From Theristus sp. LFF4_11 (lineage: Eukaryota > Nematoda > Chromadorea > Monhysterida > Xyalidae), in contig JASANC010000843.1 in NCBI GenBank assembly GCA_030248135.1, positions 62,001 through 126,000 on the forward strand: a stretch of 64,000 bases of DNA, given 5' to 3'. Shown here one piece after another: positions 34,201-44,168 of the stretch. Below the pieces are notes generated by a model that saw only the letters and a program-made list of their open reading frames with translations, ran no database searches and had not been told where the DNA came from. The position numbers were made by a program, and so were the translations under genes. Numbering within the stretch: position 1 is the first letter of the stretch; each line of letters opens with the position of its first letter.

Positions 34201-36357
34201 AAATATTGCGATCGGACACTCTGCAACGGCTGTCTCCGTCATTTGAATTGATGTCTAATCGGAGACGCATTTATTGCCATATTGTGTGATAGTGCCAATT
34301 TCGTGCGATACCAAACCAACAACGTGATAAATTAATAAACCAAAAAGACAGAAAGATGAAGGTCATGGCTGGACTAGACATATGCTCTAATTAATGGGTA
34401 AAAATTACACGCTGCTCAACATCATCAACTGCAATCCATTTTTCCTACACTACTAACGGGATGTTGAATATTTAAAAAAATCCATATCTGTTCACAACCC
34501 TACCATAAACAGCCAAAAGATGTTGAATATTTCTCTATTTAACTAAGTGCTTTGACATAATGCTGAAAAAATGACTGAAAAAGTAACGCCACTTACCGGC
34601 AGCCAAGGCGATTTCAATGTTAGTATGCTGCGCTAGCTGTCGAGACACTTGATAAACTTGAATGGCGAGTTCACGGGTTGGCACCAATACCAAAACACGA
34701 GTGACTGAGCGTTGTTTTGGACGGTACATCAAACGTTCTAGGATCGGAAGCATGAATGCCGCGGTTTTGCCTGCAAACACACAAACGACACAACAGTCGC
34801 ATTCTGCGCCTTTCGCGTCATATCAATTACTGCTTCAATTATTCGAAACTTTTCAGTTGAATCCCAAGATTTTAATCTTTGCCACCACTTAATTGCACCA
34901 CAAATCACATGGCTCACACAATGAAGTGCGGTGTTCTTGTTGATTATAAAAATGCCAGAGCAAAATGTAGCAAAAGAACTTCAAATGCGAACCAGTTCCA
35001 GTAGCAGCGCATGCGCAGATGTCCTTGCCGAGCAATGCCACCGGAATACAAGCGGACTGAATCGGGGTCGGGTGAAGGTAGCCACAAGCAGCGACCGCCT
35101 TCAACAACGGACGTGACAGATTCATCTCTTGAAACGTTAGTGCCTTCGTTGTCGTCGCAGTGTCCGTCTTCTCAAAAAAGTCTTGTTCGTTTTGTTTCTC
35201 AGCTCGTTTACGCATTCGATCACGTACACGCACATTGTCTGTAATAAAAAACCAGCAATACAAGGGCAACGGTCTTGAGGAACCTAGACAAGACGAGCCT
35301 TTCAAAGAACAAACCATCAAAATACCAACCGTAAGTTTCGACACCCATTTGGTCAACGTCTGAGTCGCTTTGACAACTTGTCTGGTTTGTTTCTTCTTCA
35401 TTACCAGCACCACCTCTCTGAAAAACACAAAATCTCACTGGCGTTGGCCAAAAACTGCAGTCATCCACAATCATTTGTATTTTTTGTTTCCAGTTGACAC
35501 AAAGTTTACGCAAACAAAACAGCTAACACTGACCTCAACACCATCGGCACGCTCTGGCAGCCCGGGTTTTTCTTCTTGACCGATTCGATGTTTTTTGCGT
35601 GCGGCCGCAATTTTTTCGTCCAACGTAGTCGGCGCCCCCTTTGCCTGTTTTGTCAAGGCATCCCACTCAGCAGCCAAATCAAGCGACCCACTGGTTGGTT
35701 CAAACTCGAAACGAAAACCGGGTGCAAAATCGGCGCATTTTTGTTTTGACTTCCGTTTCTTTGACAAGCGCTTCTGCGGCACTATGATCTGAATTGAATG
35801 CAACGAATTCACATTTTTACACGTGGAAAAATAACCAGATCCAGAGCAAAAGATCTTGGATTGCTAAGAGACACTAAGTGTTGTCTCGTCCATTGTCTTG
35901 TTCCGTAATAAAATTTCTGTGTATCTTATCTTATCTCGTGTGTAGCAACTGCAGGGTGGACACGGGACGTGTCTCGTCTTATGGCAACCCATAAAAACGC
36001 AAAAGTATAGCCTAAAATCAAAAGATAGAATATTACCTTTTATTTTGGTTCTGTGACTCAATGCGCGCATAAATAAGAAATCAGTTTCATGCTTGACGCG
36101 ACGATTCTGAATTGGCGAAGTGATACGATACCTGAGAGCCGGCTGAGGCGCTGGGGCCATTTTGGATGGACGCATAAGCATGAAACTCAATTTCCTTTTC
36201 AGTCTGCAAAAGGATCGAGTCGCAGAACCAAAAGAAAAGACAATACAACGAAACATTCATGACCAACATCTCCAGCGTCACTACCGTCACTGTCGCTGCT
36301 TGACGCAACCGGACCACCGTCATCTTCAATCGTGCGAATCAGATCTGTGGCAGGCAT
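25253..36357 (-). CDS. DDX27: DDX27/Drs1 DEAD-box RNA helicase (complete, 16 exons)
   Basis: Nucleolar ATP-dependent RNA helicase for 60S ribosome assembly and 47S rRNA 3'-end processing. Exons, high to low: 36357-36268, 35788-35534, 35417-35330, 35238-34993, 34770-34597, 28625-28475, 28382-28283, 28139-27998, 27755-27619, 27531-27433, 27249-27072, 26263-26042, 25944-25850, 25748-25586, 25507-25402, 25325-25253. They sum to 2319 nt in one frame, 772 residues, close to human DDX27. Motifs in order: acidic N-terminus, [22 protein letters not shown] and the Q motif (PTPIQ), [81 protein letters not shown], then a basic C-terminus with SVFTKELTN and GPSTMEFKQ. The end of exon 14 has alternative donors. 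The intron 28626-34596 (5971 bp) holds two antisense transporter genes. Confidence 0.96.
26406..26997. mobile_element. PIF/Harbinger-like MITE (AGGCGCGTTTA TIR, TAA TSD) in a helicase intron
   Basis: Ends AGGCGCGTTTA and TAAACGCGCCT are perfect inverted repeats. The similarity continues inward (AATTAGTTTTTCGT, CGTACGCACGG against its complement), and TAA flanks both sides. The interior is a patchwork of CGTGCGCACG and GAAATTCTAATTCG words in both orientations. It fills most of an 808-bp DDX27 intron. The open frames within it are Arg/Ser-rich artefacts of the repeats. Confidence 0.7.
27840..27905 (+). repeat. 3'-end fragment of a retroelement-like repeat with ATGG-type tail
   Basis: CACAGTTTTATCGGGGTTTTC, TTTTTCGC and a degenerate ATGG-rich tail recur at 49205-49272 with a clean (ATGG)n run. 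A shared 3' end followed by a short tandem tail suggests a non-LTR element or a SINE derived from one. It sits in a DDX27 intron. Confidence 0.4.
28626..29967. other. Helicase intron sequence upstream of the first nested transporter
   Basis: No exon seen on either strand. A possible acceptor (GTCTTGCAG near 29937) precedes the transporter start by about 30 bp and may mark a 5' UTR intron or a leader-splice site. The promoter of the nested genes should lie here. Confidence 0.4.
29968..31652 (+). CDS. MFS transporter 1, nested antisense in a DDX27 intron
   Basis: Three exons: 29968-30306, 30653-31264 and 31350-31652. All junctions are phase 0 with GT-AG ends, 417 residues. Start [20 protein letters not shown]. 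Hydrophobic segments alternate through the chain in two halves (for example [65 protein letters not shown], then [17 protein letters not shown] and [12 protein letters not shown]), about twelve in all, as in major-facilitator proteins. The C-terminal half ([35 protein letters not shown]) resembles the SLC22A18 type of proton-coupled exporters, but the substrate cannot be read from sequence. Its paralogue follows 1.03 kb downstream on the same strand. Both lie wholly within a 5.97-kb intron of the opposite-strand helicase gene. Confidence 0.85.
31653..32683. other. Spacer between the two nested transporter genes
   Basis: AT-rich, no exon seen. GTTGTTTTCAG at about 32624-32634 is a good acceptor about 50 bp before the second transporter start, so a 5' UTR intron or spliced leader could end there. 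Confidence 0.4.
32684..34201 (+). CDS. MFS transporter 2, nested antisense in a DDX27 intron
   Basis: Exons 32684-32881, 33004-33399 and 33572-34201, all phase 0, 407 residues. Start [22 protein letters not shown], aligned with the first transporter over [10 protein letters not shown] versus [11 protein letters not shown], and again at [11 protein letters not shown] versus [11 protein letters not shown] and [19 protein letters not shown] versus [19 protein letters not shown]. The intron positions correspond in both genes, so this is a tandem duplication. Multiple spans are visible ([12 protein letters not shown] region, [32 protein letters not shown]). Exon 3 is markedly GC-richer at third positions than exons 1-2. 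SLC22A18-like MFS; substrate unknown. Confidence 0.85.
34202..34596. other. Helicase intron sequence between transporter 2 and DDX27 exon 5
   Basis: Should hold the 3' UTR of the second transporter and the DDX27 donor (GTAAGT at 34596 reading leftwards on the minus strand). ATGTTGAATATTT occurs twice (34459 and 34519). Nothing else recognised. Confidence 0.45.
36043..36233. mobile_element. Inverted-repeat element, TTTTGGTTC family, copy 2
   Basis: TTTTGGTTCTGTGACTCAAT at the left and its near complement (GAGTCGCAGAACCAAAAG) at the right. It lies in the first intron of DDX27. The interior shares GGGCC and ATCGCC-like words with the copy at 20.1 kb. Confidence 0.55.
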
Positions 36358-36474
36358 TGCGTCGCAAGAACTGAGCACAAATAATGGGTAATTAGTAGAG
36401 CCCACCCAATGTCACTCAATGGGGCCAAACAGAAACTCGTTCTAGCACGCAAAGTCCCACACAACGGATATCGA

Positions 36475-36652
36475 TTTTTTAGGTTCTGTGGCTTAATGTG
36501 TGTAGAGACGTGGCAAAGGTAACCAGTTTCAAGCTTTACGTGGCAATTAAAAATCGCCTAAGTGGCTCAGCTCTATTAAGGGGACTCGGAGCACTTTGCC
36601 AATTTTGAACTCCCGCGTCTATGCGCGCATTGAGTCTCGGGACCAAAATAAA
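36475..36652. mobile_element. Inverted-repeat element, TTTTGGTTC family, copy 3
   Basis: Begins TTTTTAGGTTCTGTGGCTTA and ends CATTGAGTCTCGGGACCAAAA. It lies about 120 bp upstream of the DDX27 start codon, so it may sit in or near that promoter. Confidence 0.5.
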
Positions 36653-36679
36653 AGCTAACAACATCAGGTCAGTGCTGAG

Positions 36680-37865
36680 TAGGGGTGGGTCGGTATAAAA
36701 AACGGTTTTTTTCGGTATAAAAAACGGTTTTTTATACCGGCGCCAAAAAATGGTCAAAATAAATTACCGATATTTTACCGCGTAAATTTTGGTTTTTTTC
36801 CGGTTTTTTATACCGCCGAAGGACCCAAATTTCAATTTTTGAAATCACTCAAAATGCATTGTATTCCGCATATCCATTTCAATTTTCATTTTCGCCACTT
36901 CATAACTTGATGTTCTGGAGAACACAATTCACGCTCTTGGTATAAATAAAGCACCCTGAGACCCGTGCCTCTCCTTCCATGTCCCATCTCGGTCGACCGC
37001 CAATGGGCTGGCTCTGGTCGGCGTTCGCTTTATTTTCCAGCTTTGTTCTTTGTTTATCTGTTCAAGTTTGGTCTACATGGCAATGTTGTGTTTCGTAGTT
37101 TAACAGCTTCACGCTTTTTCCGCTTTTCTGCCGCTTGCGCTTTTTATGCTAGTTCTTTTGTTGACAAAGTGAAGAAACTACTACAGCAAAGATTTGGTTA
37201 TTTTTCAGAATTCGGTTAAATTTTCAACAATAAACGAGAAACGCCGCGATATTTATTCAGTCAAACTTCTTGAAATTTTGTGTCTTTGAACTCGGAAAGT
37301 GCTCAAAGTTTTGTTGGTGATGTCTTCGTGCTGTTGTACTGGTGATAGTGACCCGAATCTCCATCTTTTTTTTGCTCTTTCAATTTTGTTCTTGGTTCAC
37401 TTCTTTCGTCTGTGCGGGTTCGTGATTTCGGTGATCTTTTGTGTTTAGAAATGCGGTAAAATTGTTGTGCAGTTACATATCTCTCGATCATGTCAGTTCA
37501 ATTGATTTGCATGTGTCACATTCCTTGCTGTTGCACATGTCAATCTGTTTTGCGTTTGCTTTTTTTGTTTTAAACTCGCATCTGATAATTTTTCTGATGC
37601 TGCATTCTCTCTAAGCGCCACCAATTCAAATAAAATCAAGATTGGAATACGTTTCCATTGAAACACATACAGTTTCTGGCTAGAATTGTGGTCTTTTACT
37701 CATTATTCAGCGGTTTGCGTAAAATCAGAGTACCAGAAATTGTCGCAATCACAGGATTCTTCAGATACTGGGTCGGTAAAAAAACCGGGTATAAAGAACC
37801 GGACGCGGTATAAAAAACCGTTTTAAATACATGGATTGGAAAAAAACCGTTTTTTACCACCCCTA
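36680..37865. mobile_element. hAT-type non-autonomous element with perfect 8-bp TSD GTGCTGAG
   Basis: Ends TAGGGGTGGGTCGG and TTACCACCCCTA are inverted repeats of classic hAT style, and GTGCTGAG occurs directly outside both ends (36672-36679 and 37866-37873). Subterminal blocks repeat GGTATAAAAAACGG and its complement several times. The 1186-bp body has no transposase frame. It lies between the DDX27 start and the 3' end of the ATF7IP-like gene. Confidence 0.85.
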
Positions 37866-37873
37866 GTGCTGAG

Positions 37874-38914
37874 GCGGCACAGCAGACTTTGGATGCTAGA
37901 TTTTTGACAAAATACAAGATATCGTGTTTTTTAAACACGCAGAACACATGGAAAGTTCAAATCAACTCAACTCACGATGTGACTCCGTTCGCTATTTTAT
38001 TTATTTTATTTTTCATCAATAGCAGCGCCAGAAGTATCAACAAACTTGAAGTTGAAACGTTTCAATTGTTGCAAACCTACAACAGAGCGCCAAAATACAT
38101 TGCTCAGATCAGCTTTTTCTGCATCAAGCCTCAGACACAAACCTCTGATATATAAATAATCGATGGTCACTTTGCGCTACCAAGAAAGCCCACCTTTGAA
38201 AAAAGTGATCCGAGCATTGAACCGGCTTCGCAAAAGAAAGAAAATGCACTTTTGTCAAAAATGCTGTTTGTGTGTAACAAGGTGTCATATCGGTGCAGTT
38301 ATGATCGGCTAGTAAGTTTAAAGAAACGAGTTTGAATTTGAATACTTTGGGAACAAAAGCTGAACAAGACATTCTGATGAAAAAATAACCGGATAACTGT
38401 CAGACAGAGATGATCAGATTCAGCAAAGCATTGTGGAACGAACATCAGCAAGCAATAAAAAAATGAAACAAAATTACAACAAAAGCTAACTAGACACTAA
38501 AACCATCAGACAACGGAAAACAAAAACAACAACATGAAAACAAATCTACTGGAGATGAGGAACACTCTTTGAAACGTGTCTGATGAACGATGAAGTAATA
38601 TCAACAATTTGCTACAAACTTCAAAAATCACGTCCTACGTCGCCCGGGTCTGGTAGATAAATAAAAAAATAGAAACGACAAACATCAGCAGAAAGTAGAG
38701 TTCACATCAATTTGAACAATAAGATCAGCAGAATGACTCAGAGCCATTCAACAATGGGTACAAATTGTACAACTGCAATTACATAATACAAATGTCAAGT
38801 GTCAATCAAACGAAGTCAAAGACCAATTGCAAATTTTAGAACAAACAGCGTGATCGAATCCTGCGGGCCGCTGGGTCACTGGCTGTTGACTGCTGTCCTT
38901 GTTCACCAGCTCAA
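37874..38914. other. Intergenic region, no gene seen
   Basis: A-rich unique sequence downstream of the ATF7IP-like gene; no exon or repeat family recognised. Confidence 0.45.
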
Positions 38915-41502
38915 TCAATCGAGTTCAATCGGCTGAAAAAAGCAGAATGATAGAAACCAGTAAAACACAGTGGACACCGTGTGAACAACGAACGCCCCAG
39001 CCCCCCCCCACGGCTAGGAGTCTCATGGGCACATCTTAAGGCCAGTTTATACCTGACGTATGCGCATACGGCACGGCACAGCACGTCACTTTAGGTCCCG
39101 TGGTACTGCATGCATACTAACCGTTCATACAGACGTATGCATGTACGGCACAGCACGTCACTTTAGGTCCCGTGGTACTGCATGCATACTAACCGTTCAT
39201 ACAGACGTATGCATGTACGGCACAGCACGTCACTTTAGGTCCCGTGGTACTGCATGCATACTAACCGTTCATACAGACGTATGCATGTACGGCACAGCAC
39301 GTCACTTTAGGTCGCGTGTTACTGCATACTACCATACACCTGACGTACCTTTACCTACAGTATGTTCGATTTAAACCTGTCACCTTTTTCGCAGAAGACA
39401 GAGCATGCAAAACTTATTACAGGAAGAAGAATGAAATGTATCGGGCTGGCTTGAAATCAGAGACCCCAGTTGTGGCTAAATTATGTCTTGCTGCAACTCC
39501 CATTCTGTTCTTCCTTCTTTCGCGAGGTCAGCACACCGCGAAGAAAATGACAGGTTTAAACGAACAAACTGTACATTCGTACCAGTAGCACACAGGTATA
39601 AACGTGCGTTTACCTCTGCGAACGTATTGTTTGGCACACTTCCGGCAGGACACAAGTTTGTCGCCGCTGGCCTCGGTCGTGCGTTGCTGCTTTGCTGCAG
39701 CGGCGTGCCGTGCGTGCGTTGCTGGTGTGCCGCTGCGACTGCTGGCTGCTGCCGCGACGACGCCGCCGTGTGCGCCTGGTTGGACGTGCGGAAGTCCCAG
39801 AAGATTTTCTGATAGCTCGGCTCCGACCGACTGCCCGAGTGGAGCACGATGCGTGCGCCGACCTCGTAGTCGCCGAACAGTTGCGTGTCCTTCGGCGAGA
39901 TGTCGCACTGGCGCTCGTGCGCTGGAAACGTGTGCACCGCGTGCCACTGGATGCCCGGGTGGTCGCGGAACACGATCTCAATCGAGCGCACGTCGCGCGA
40001 CTCCAGTGTCTCCGGGAGACGCCACTGCAGCTGCATCTTTAGCTTGCCACGCTCTGTGACAAAACGCAATGCACGAATGAATGAGTTGGACAGATGCAAG
40101 CGCTGAGCACTGATGATTTCGCCAAACAATGCGTTATTGCAATAATTTTAGTTCATTTAAGCCATGACAATCATCATGGGCATGCAAAACATAATTACAA
40201 AAAAATCCAATTTCAATATACAGAGCTTACCATTGGATCCGGATCGTTTCAACTGCACCACGGGCGGCGGTGGTGGCTTAGTACTGTGCCGTCCGCCGAA
40301 CGAAGGCTGTTGCGCATTTCGGTGTTGTTGTTGAGCTGGATGTTGCTGTGGCCGTTGCTGTTGATAAACACTGTTCTGGCGTACACTGCCACCAGCATAA
40401 CCCGTTCGATTCGACATTGCAATCGTTGATCGTTGTTGCTGTTGATTTGCAGCTTGATCTTCCTCATCACTCAACGTCACCACAGCCACGTTTCCATTTT
40501 GGTTTGTTGATGGAGCACCAGTGTGCAGCGAGATGCGCTTTTTGTTCGGCGGTGGCCCGACGAGACCCGAATTCGGTGAATATGCAGTGTTGCTGTTGTA
40601 CGACGAGTAACGGCGTTGGTGTTGCTGTTGATTGTTGAGCCTGGCGTTCATCTCATTCACGGCCACCATCACAGCGGATCGCTTCACTCCGTTCACCACC
40701 ATCGACTCCGGTCGTGTGCTTTTTTTGATGCAATTGAGCGGCGTGTGCTGGCCGCGCTCACCATTCACCAGGCCGCTCGCTTTGCTGCTGCTCGCTTGCT
40801 GCAACAGTGGCTTTTGTCATACGACACTGCAAACAGACAGAACAGGCGAACGCACCAAACAAAAGAGCACACACCGATGGCAAGTGAGCGCGCTGCAGGA
40901 TTTGTCTGGCAGCGTGCACGTTCACGACGACGTTGCCAGCTGCGGCCGCATTCGACGAGCGTTGCAGCGCCTGTGCCAACTCTGCGAACTGCCTGCGCAG
41001 CCTCTCGTTTTCGTTGCGCAGCTGCACGTGCATGCGCGAGAGACGCTGCAGTTCGACGCGGTGTGCTTCATCGCGCTTGCGAACCTGCAGTCGAAACGAA
41101 ACAGCTGCGTTGTTGTACATGGGGCTATGAGAATTGACACCAGTTTTCTTTTTGGCGATATAAACCGTTTTTTTACGAGCCTAAGTTGTAGTGTAGACAA
41201 ACACAAGCCAACTAACACAGTGAAATGCGCATCAATCGAAGCAAAAAAACACAAACCAAGGCCATGACACGCCGCATCGCCTCACGCGCAACATTTCGGT
41301 GAATTTCATTTTTGCTGTCGTTGGCAGTATTGTTGTTGTTTGTGTCGCCCGCAACGGCTGCTGTGCCCACTGTTTGCTCAACCAATTCGGCAACCAACTG
41401 CTCTGTGCTGTCTCCGTTTACCCCCACCCCCTCCTGCATCTTCGCAAACGTCGACGCGTTGCTCGTTGATTCGGATGACGCCTCCACAGCACAACTCTCC
41501 AT
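38915..41502 (-). CDS. ATF7IP: ATF7IP/Windei-like SETDB1 cofactor (coiled coil, SIM, FN3)
   Basis: The ATF7IP/Windei/LIN-65 family partners the H3K9 methyltransferase SETDB1 in the nucleus. Exons: 41502-41269, 41084-40875, 40798-40231, 40053-39614 and 38932-38915, one frame, 489 residues. Order: Ser/Asn-rich N-terminus from MESCAVEASSES; a coiled coil (VELQRLSRMHVQLRNENERL with Leu heptads); VAVVTLSDEED, a SUMO-interacting motif with acidic tail; a Gln/Pro-rich linker; PPPPPVVQLKRS leading into an FN3-like domain (LQWRLPE, IEIVFRDHPGIQWHAVHTFP, YEVGARIVLHSG, YQKIFWDFRTS); an Ala/Gln tail ending TFAE then PIELD. The order coiled coil, SIM, FN3 is the family signature; residue identity is modest. 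The last exon is short; if its donor is skipped, the frame reads about 45 codons into a transposable element and stops at 39476. Confidence 0.65.
39039..39609. mobile_element. TTA-flanked TIR element inserted in the last 5' splice site of the ATF7IP-like gene
   Basis: Left end AGGCCAGTTTATACCTG and right end CAGGTATAAACGTGCGT are imperfect inverted repeats; TTA is duplicated at 39036-39038 and 39610-39612. Removing the element and one TTA gives GAG|GTAAGATG on the minus strand, a textbook donor. Today the site reads GAG|GTAAACG. The element contains the 72-bp tandem repeat. Confidence 0.7.
39074..39361. repeat. 72-bp tandem repeat, four units
   Basis: CGGCACAGCACGTCACTTTA starts at 39074, 39146, 39218 and 39290, exactly 72 bp apart. 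The first three units are almost identical and the last diverges at its right end. 72 is a multiple of three, so the repeat stays open in one frame (24-residue unit), but it lies inside a transposable element and is unlikely to be coding. Confidence 0.85.
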
Positions 41503-41559
41503 TATAAATTAAATTCATCAATTTGTCATGAATTTAAACCTGAAACCGAAACCCTGAAA

Positions 41560-41705
41560 CAAAAATCAAATTTAAAAAAAGTAATTAAACAAAAATGCAG
41601 ATTTTTTTAATTCGAAAAATTTTCCTCTAATATGCTCTGAAAACCTCAAATTTGGCAAAATTTTTCGAAAGTTCAACAAAATTTTCTTTGATAATACCTC
41701 GTAAA
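41560..41705 (-). mobile_element. Truncated TAGGGTTGTT element (reverse orientation)
   Basis: Shares TTTTCCTCTAATATGCTCTG and the GTTCAACAAAATTTTCTTTG segment with the full copies, reversed. It is cut at the ACCTCGTAAA word by the start of a CAGTACCG element. Confidence 0.6.
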
Positions 41706-42353
41706 CAGTACCGTGGGCGGGGGGTGGGGGGTGTATAGACAGTATGTACTTTATCAGAAAATTTGGGGGGGTGTCCGCCACAGTACCGTGGGCCCAAAAA
41801 AATTTTCGAGGGGGGGGGGGTATGGTACCGTGGGGGGGGGGGGGGTGCCGACCAAAAAGTGAGGGGGGGGGGGCGGCCCAACCTATGGTAACGTGGGACC
41901 CCCCCCCAGGGGGGTCCCATGGGGGGGTGCATTTTTTCAACATTTTCTGTGGGGGGGTCCACCCCCCCACCCCCCCATGAAATTTTTTCGCTCAAATTTG
42001 AAAGGAAAAACGCTAAATTTTGCTGCAAAATCTTTGAAATTACAATGAAGATGGTCAAGTTATCATATATTCAGCTTATATTATGGACTTTATAGACAAA
42101 AAATCATGATTTTCGAAAAAAATTTTAGGGTGTGCAGAAAATTTTTGGGGGGGGGGGGTGTCCGCCAGACAAAATTTCATGGGGGGGTGGGGGGGGGGGT
42201 GTCGGCCAAATTTTCGAGGGGGGGGGTAAGATTGGGGGGGTTCCCGGTTTTAGGGGGGGGTGGCACGGTGCCCCCCACCCCCCCACCCGACGGTCTCGGG
42301 TGCTCTGGGGGGGTGTACCCCCCCCCCCCCCCCCCCGCCCACGGTACTGCCGC
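41706..42353. mobile_element. CAGTACCG-family G-run element, variant with CAGTACCGTGGG ends
   Basis: Starts CAGTACCGTGGGCGGGG and ends CCCGCCCACGGTACTG. An internal CAGTACCGTGGGCCC at 41781 suggests a second copy nested or rearranged within. G- and C-runs up to about 18 bp alternate with short AT-rich words. No matching 8-bp duplication found, so the locus is rearranged or truncated. Confidence 0.55.
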
Positions 42354-42387
42354 CAGACAAAATTTCATGGGGGTGTGGGGGGGTGTC

Positions 42388-44168
42388 TAGGGTTGTTAAA
42401 CAAAAATGAAATTTAAAAAAAAGTGATTAAAAAAAACAAAAATGCCGATTTTTTTAATTCGAGAAATTTTCCTCTAATATGCTCTAAAAACCTCAATTTT
42501 GGCACAATTTTTCGAAAGTTCAACAAAAATTTTCTTTGATTATACCTCGTAAAACCTTTAGCAGTCGATTTTGGACCGTTTTACCGACTGATTTTAGGCT
42601 TCGACAACATCTGCGATGAAGTTTTTGAGCGTCCCAAAGCTTGGCCTACCATTTCCGATGCAGATAAGGTGACGATTCGCCTCGCAGAGCGTCCGATTGT
42701 GCTCGCTGCTCCGTTTGCAAGCGCTACGTTGTCTGGTTGCTGCTTCGTGTCGTGTCGTCGCGACACCATCAGAAGAATTGATCGAATTTCAAGGCGGTAT
42801 GTTTGTCTTCACTTTAGCATTAGCTTAGCTGAGGACAATTAGTGACATTTTGGAGGTCAAAACACAAGAAGAGGCATGGTGACGGTTTGGAAAAAGGGTA
42901 ATTGAGGTCACCGAAACAAAATCTGCAAAGTTCCGCCATACGGGAGTCATTCGGAACTTTGCAGATTTTGTTTTGGTGACCTCAATTACCCCTTTTCCAA
43001 ACCGTCACCATGCCTCTTCTTGTGTTTTGACCTCCAAAACGTCACTAATTGTCCCCAGCTAAACTAATGCTAAAGTGAAGACAAACATACCGCCTTGAAA
43101 TTCGATCAATTCTTCTGATGGTGTTGCGACGACACGACACGAAGCAGCAAGCAACCAGACAACGTAGCGCTTGCAAACGGAGCAGCGAGCACAATCGGAC
43201 GCTCTGCGAGGCGAATCGTCACCTTATCTGCATCGGAAATGGTAGGCCAAGCTTTGGGACGCTCAAAAACTTCATCGCAGATGTTGTCGTAGCCAGTACC
43301 GAAGACGAGGGGGGGGTGGGGGGGGTACAAATTTGCTTTCGCCTTCGGTACTGCGTGGGGGGGGTGCCGAAAATTTTTCAGTGGGGGGGTGTCAGTCCTG
43401 GTACAGTGACACCCCCCCCCCCCAGGCGTGGGCCATGGGGGGGGGGGGGGCACTATTGTAGAAAATTTGATGGGGGGGTGCACACCCCCCACCCCACCCA
43501 TGAGATTTTTTCGCTTAAATTTTGAAGGTAAAACGCTAAATTTTGCTGCAAAATCTTTGAAATTACAATGAAGAATGTCAAGTTATCACATATTTAGCTT
43601 ATATTATGGACTTTAAAGACAAAAAATCATGATTTTTGAGCAAAAATTCATGATTTTTGGGTGGTCCGAGAAAATTTTTGGGGGGGTGTCACTGTTACTT
43701 AGGTCCATCTCGGGGGGGTGGGGGGTGTCCAGCAAATTTCGAGGGGGGGGGGGTGTGGATGGTCCAGTGTCAGGTTTTGGGGGGTGGGTGTCGCGTGACC
43801 CCCCCCCCCCCCCCCCACGCGGAGGTCTCGGGTGCTCTGGGGGGGGGTGTACCCCCCCCCCACCCCCCCTCGTCTTCGGTACTGCCCCCACGTGACGACA
43901 CCCCCCCCCCTCGAAAATTTGCTTTCGCCTTCGGTACTGGTCGTAGCCTAAAATCAGTCGGTAAAACGGCCCAAAATCGACTGCTAAAGGTTTTACGAGG
44001 TATAATCAAAGAAAATTTTTGTTGAACTTTCGAAAAATTTTGCCAAAATTGAGGTTTTCAGAGCATATTAGAGGAAAATTTTCCGATTTTTTTTTAAAAA
44101 TCGGCATTTTTGTTTTTTTTTAATCACTTTTTTAAAAAAAAAATTTTCATTTTTGTTTAACAACCCTA
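42388..44168 (-). mobile_element. TAGGGTTGTT element, large copy with internal palindrome and a nested insertion
   Basis: TAGGGTTGTTAAAC at the left and TTTAACAACCCTA at the right. The core is present twice, head to head: the sequence from the CGACGACACG word at about 42757 back to the CTCCCGTATGGCGG word is mirrored across about 42948, giving a palindrome with arms of roughly 330 bp or more. The right half carries a CAGTACCG element at 43294-43939. No target duplication recognised. Confidence 0.6.
43294..43939 (-). mobile_element. CAGTACCG element nested in the TAGGGTTGTT copy, TSD GTCGTAGC
   Basis: Outer ends CAGTACCGAAG and CTTCGGTACTG, with GTCGTAGC on both sides (43286-43293 and 43940-43947). 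Internally it is rearranged: a complete mini-version (43294-43352) is followed by a forward body and then a reversed left end, as if a second copy inserted or a foldback formed. Confidence 0.68.

Noticed and set aside
39060..39374. 104-residue protein with four 24-residue repeats
   Set aside because: The 72-bp tandem repeat lies inside a TIR element in an intron; period divisible by three keeps it open by chance.
41572..42416. Long Pro/Gly-rich open frames on both strands in the G-run cluster
   Set aside because: They follow directly from G and C homopolymers and occur in any frame across mobile elements; no conserved domain.
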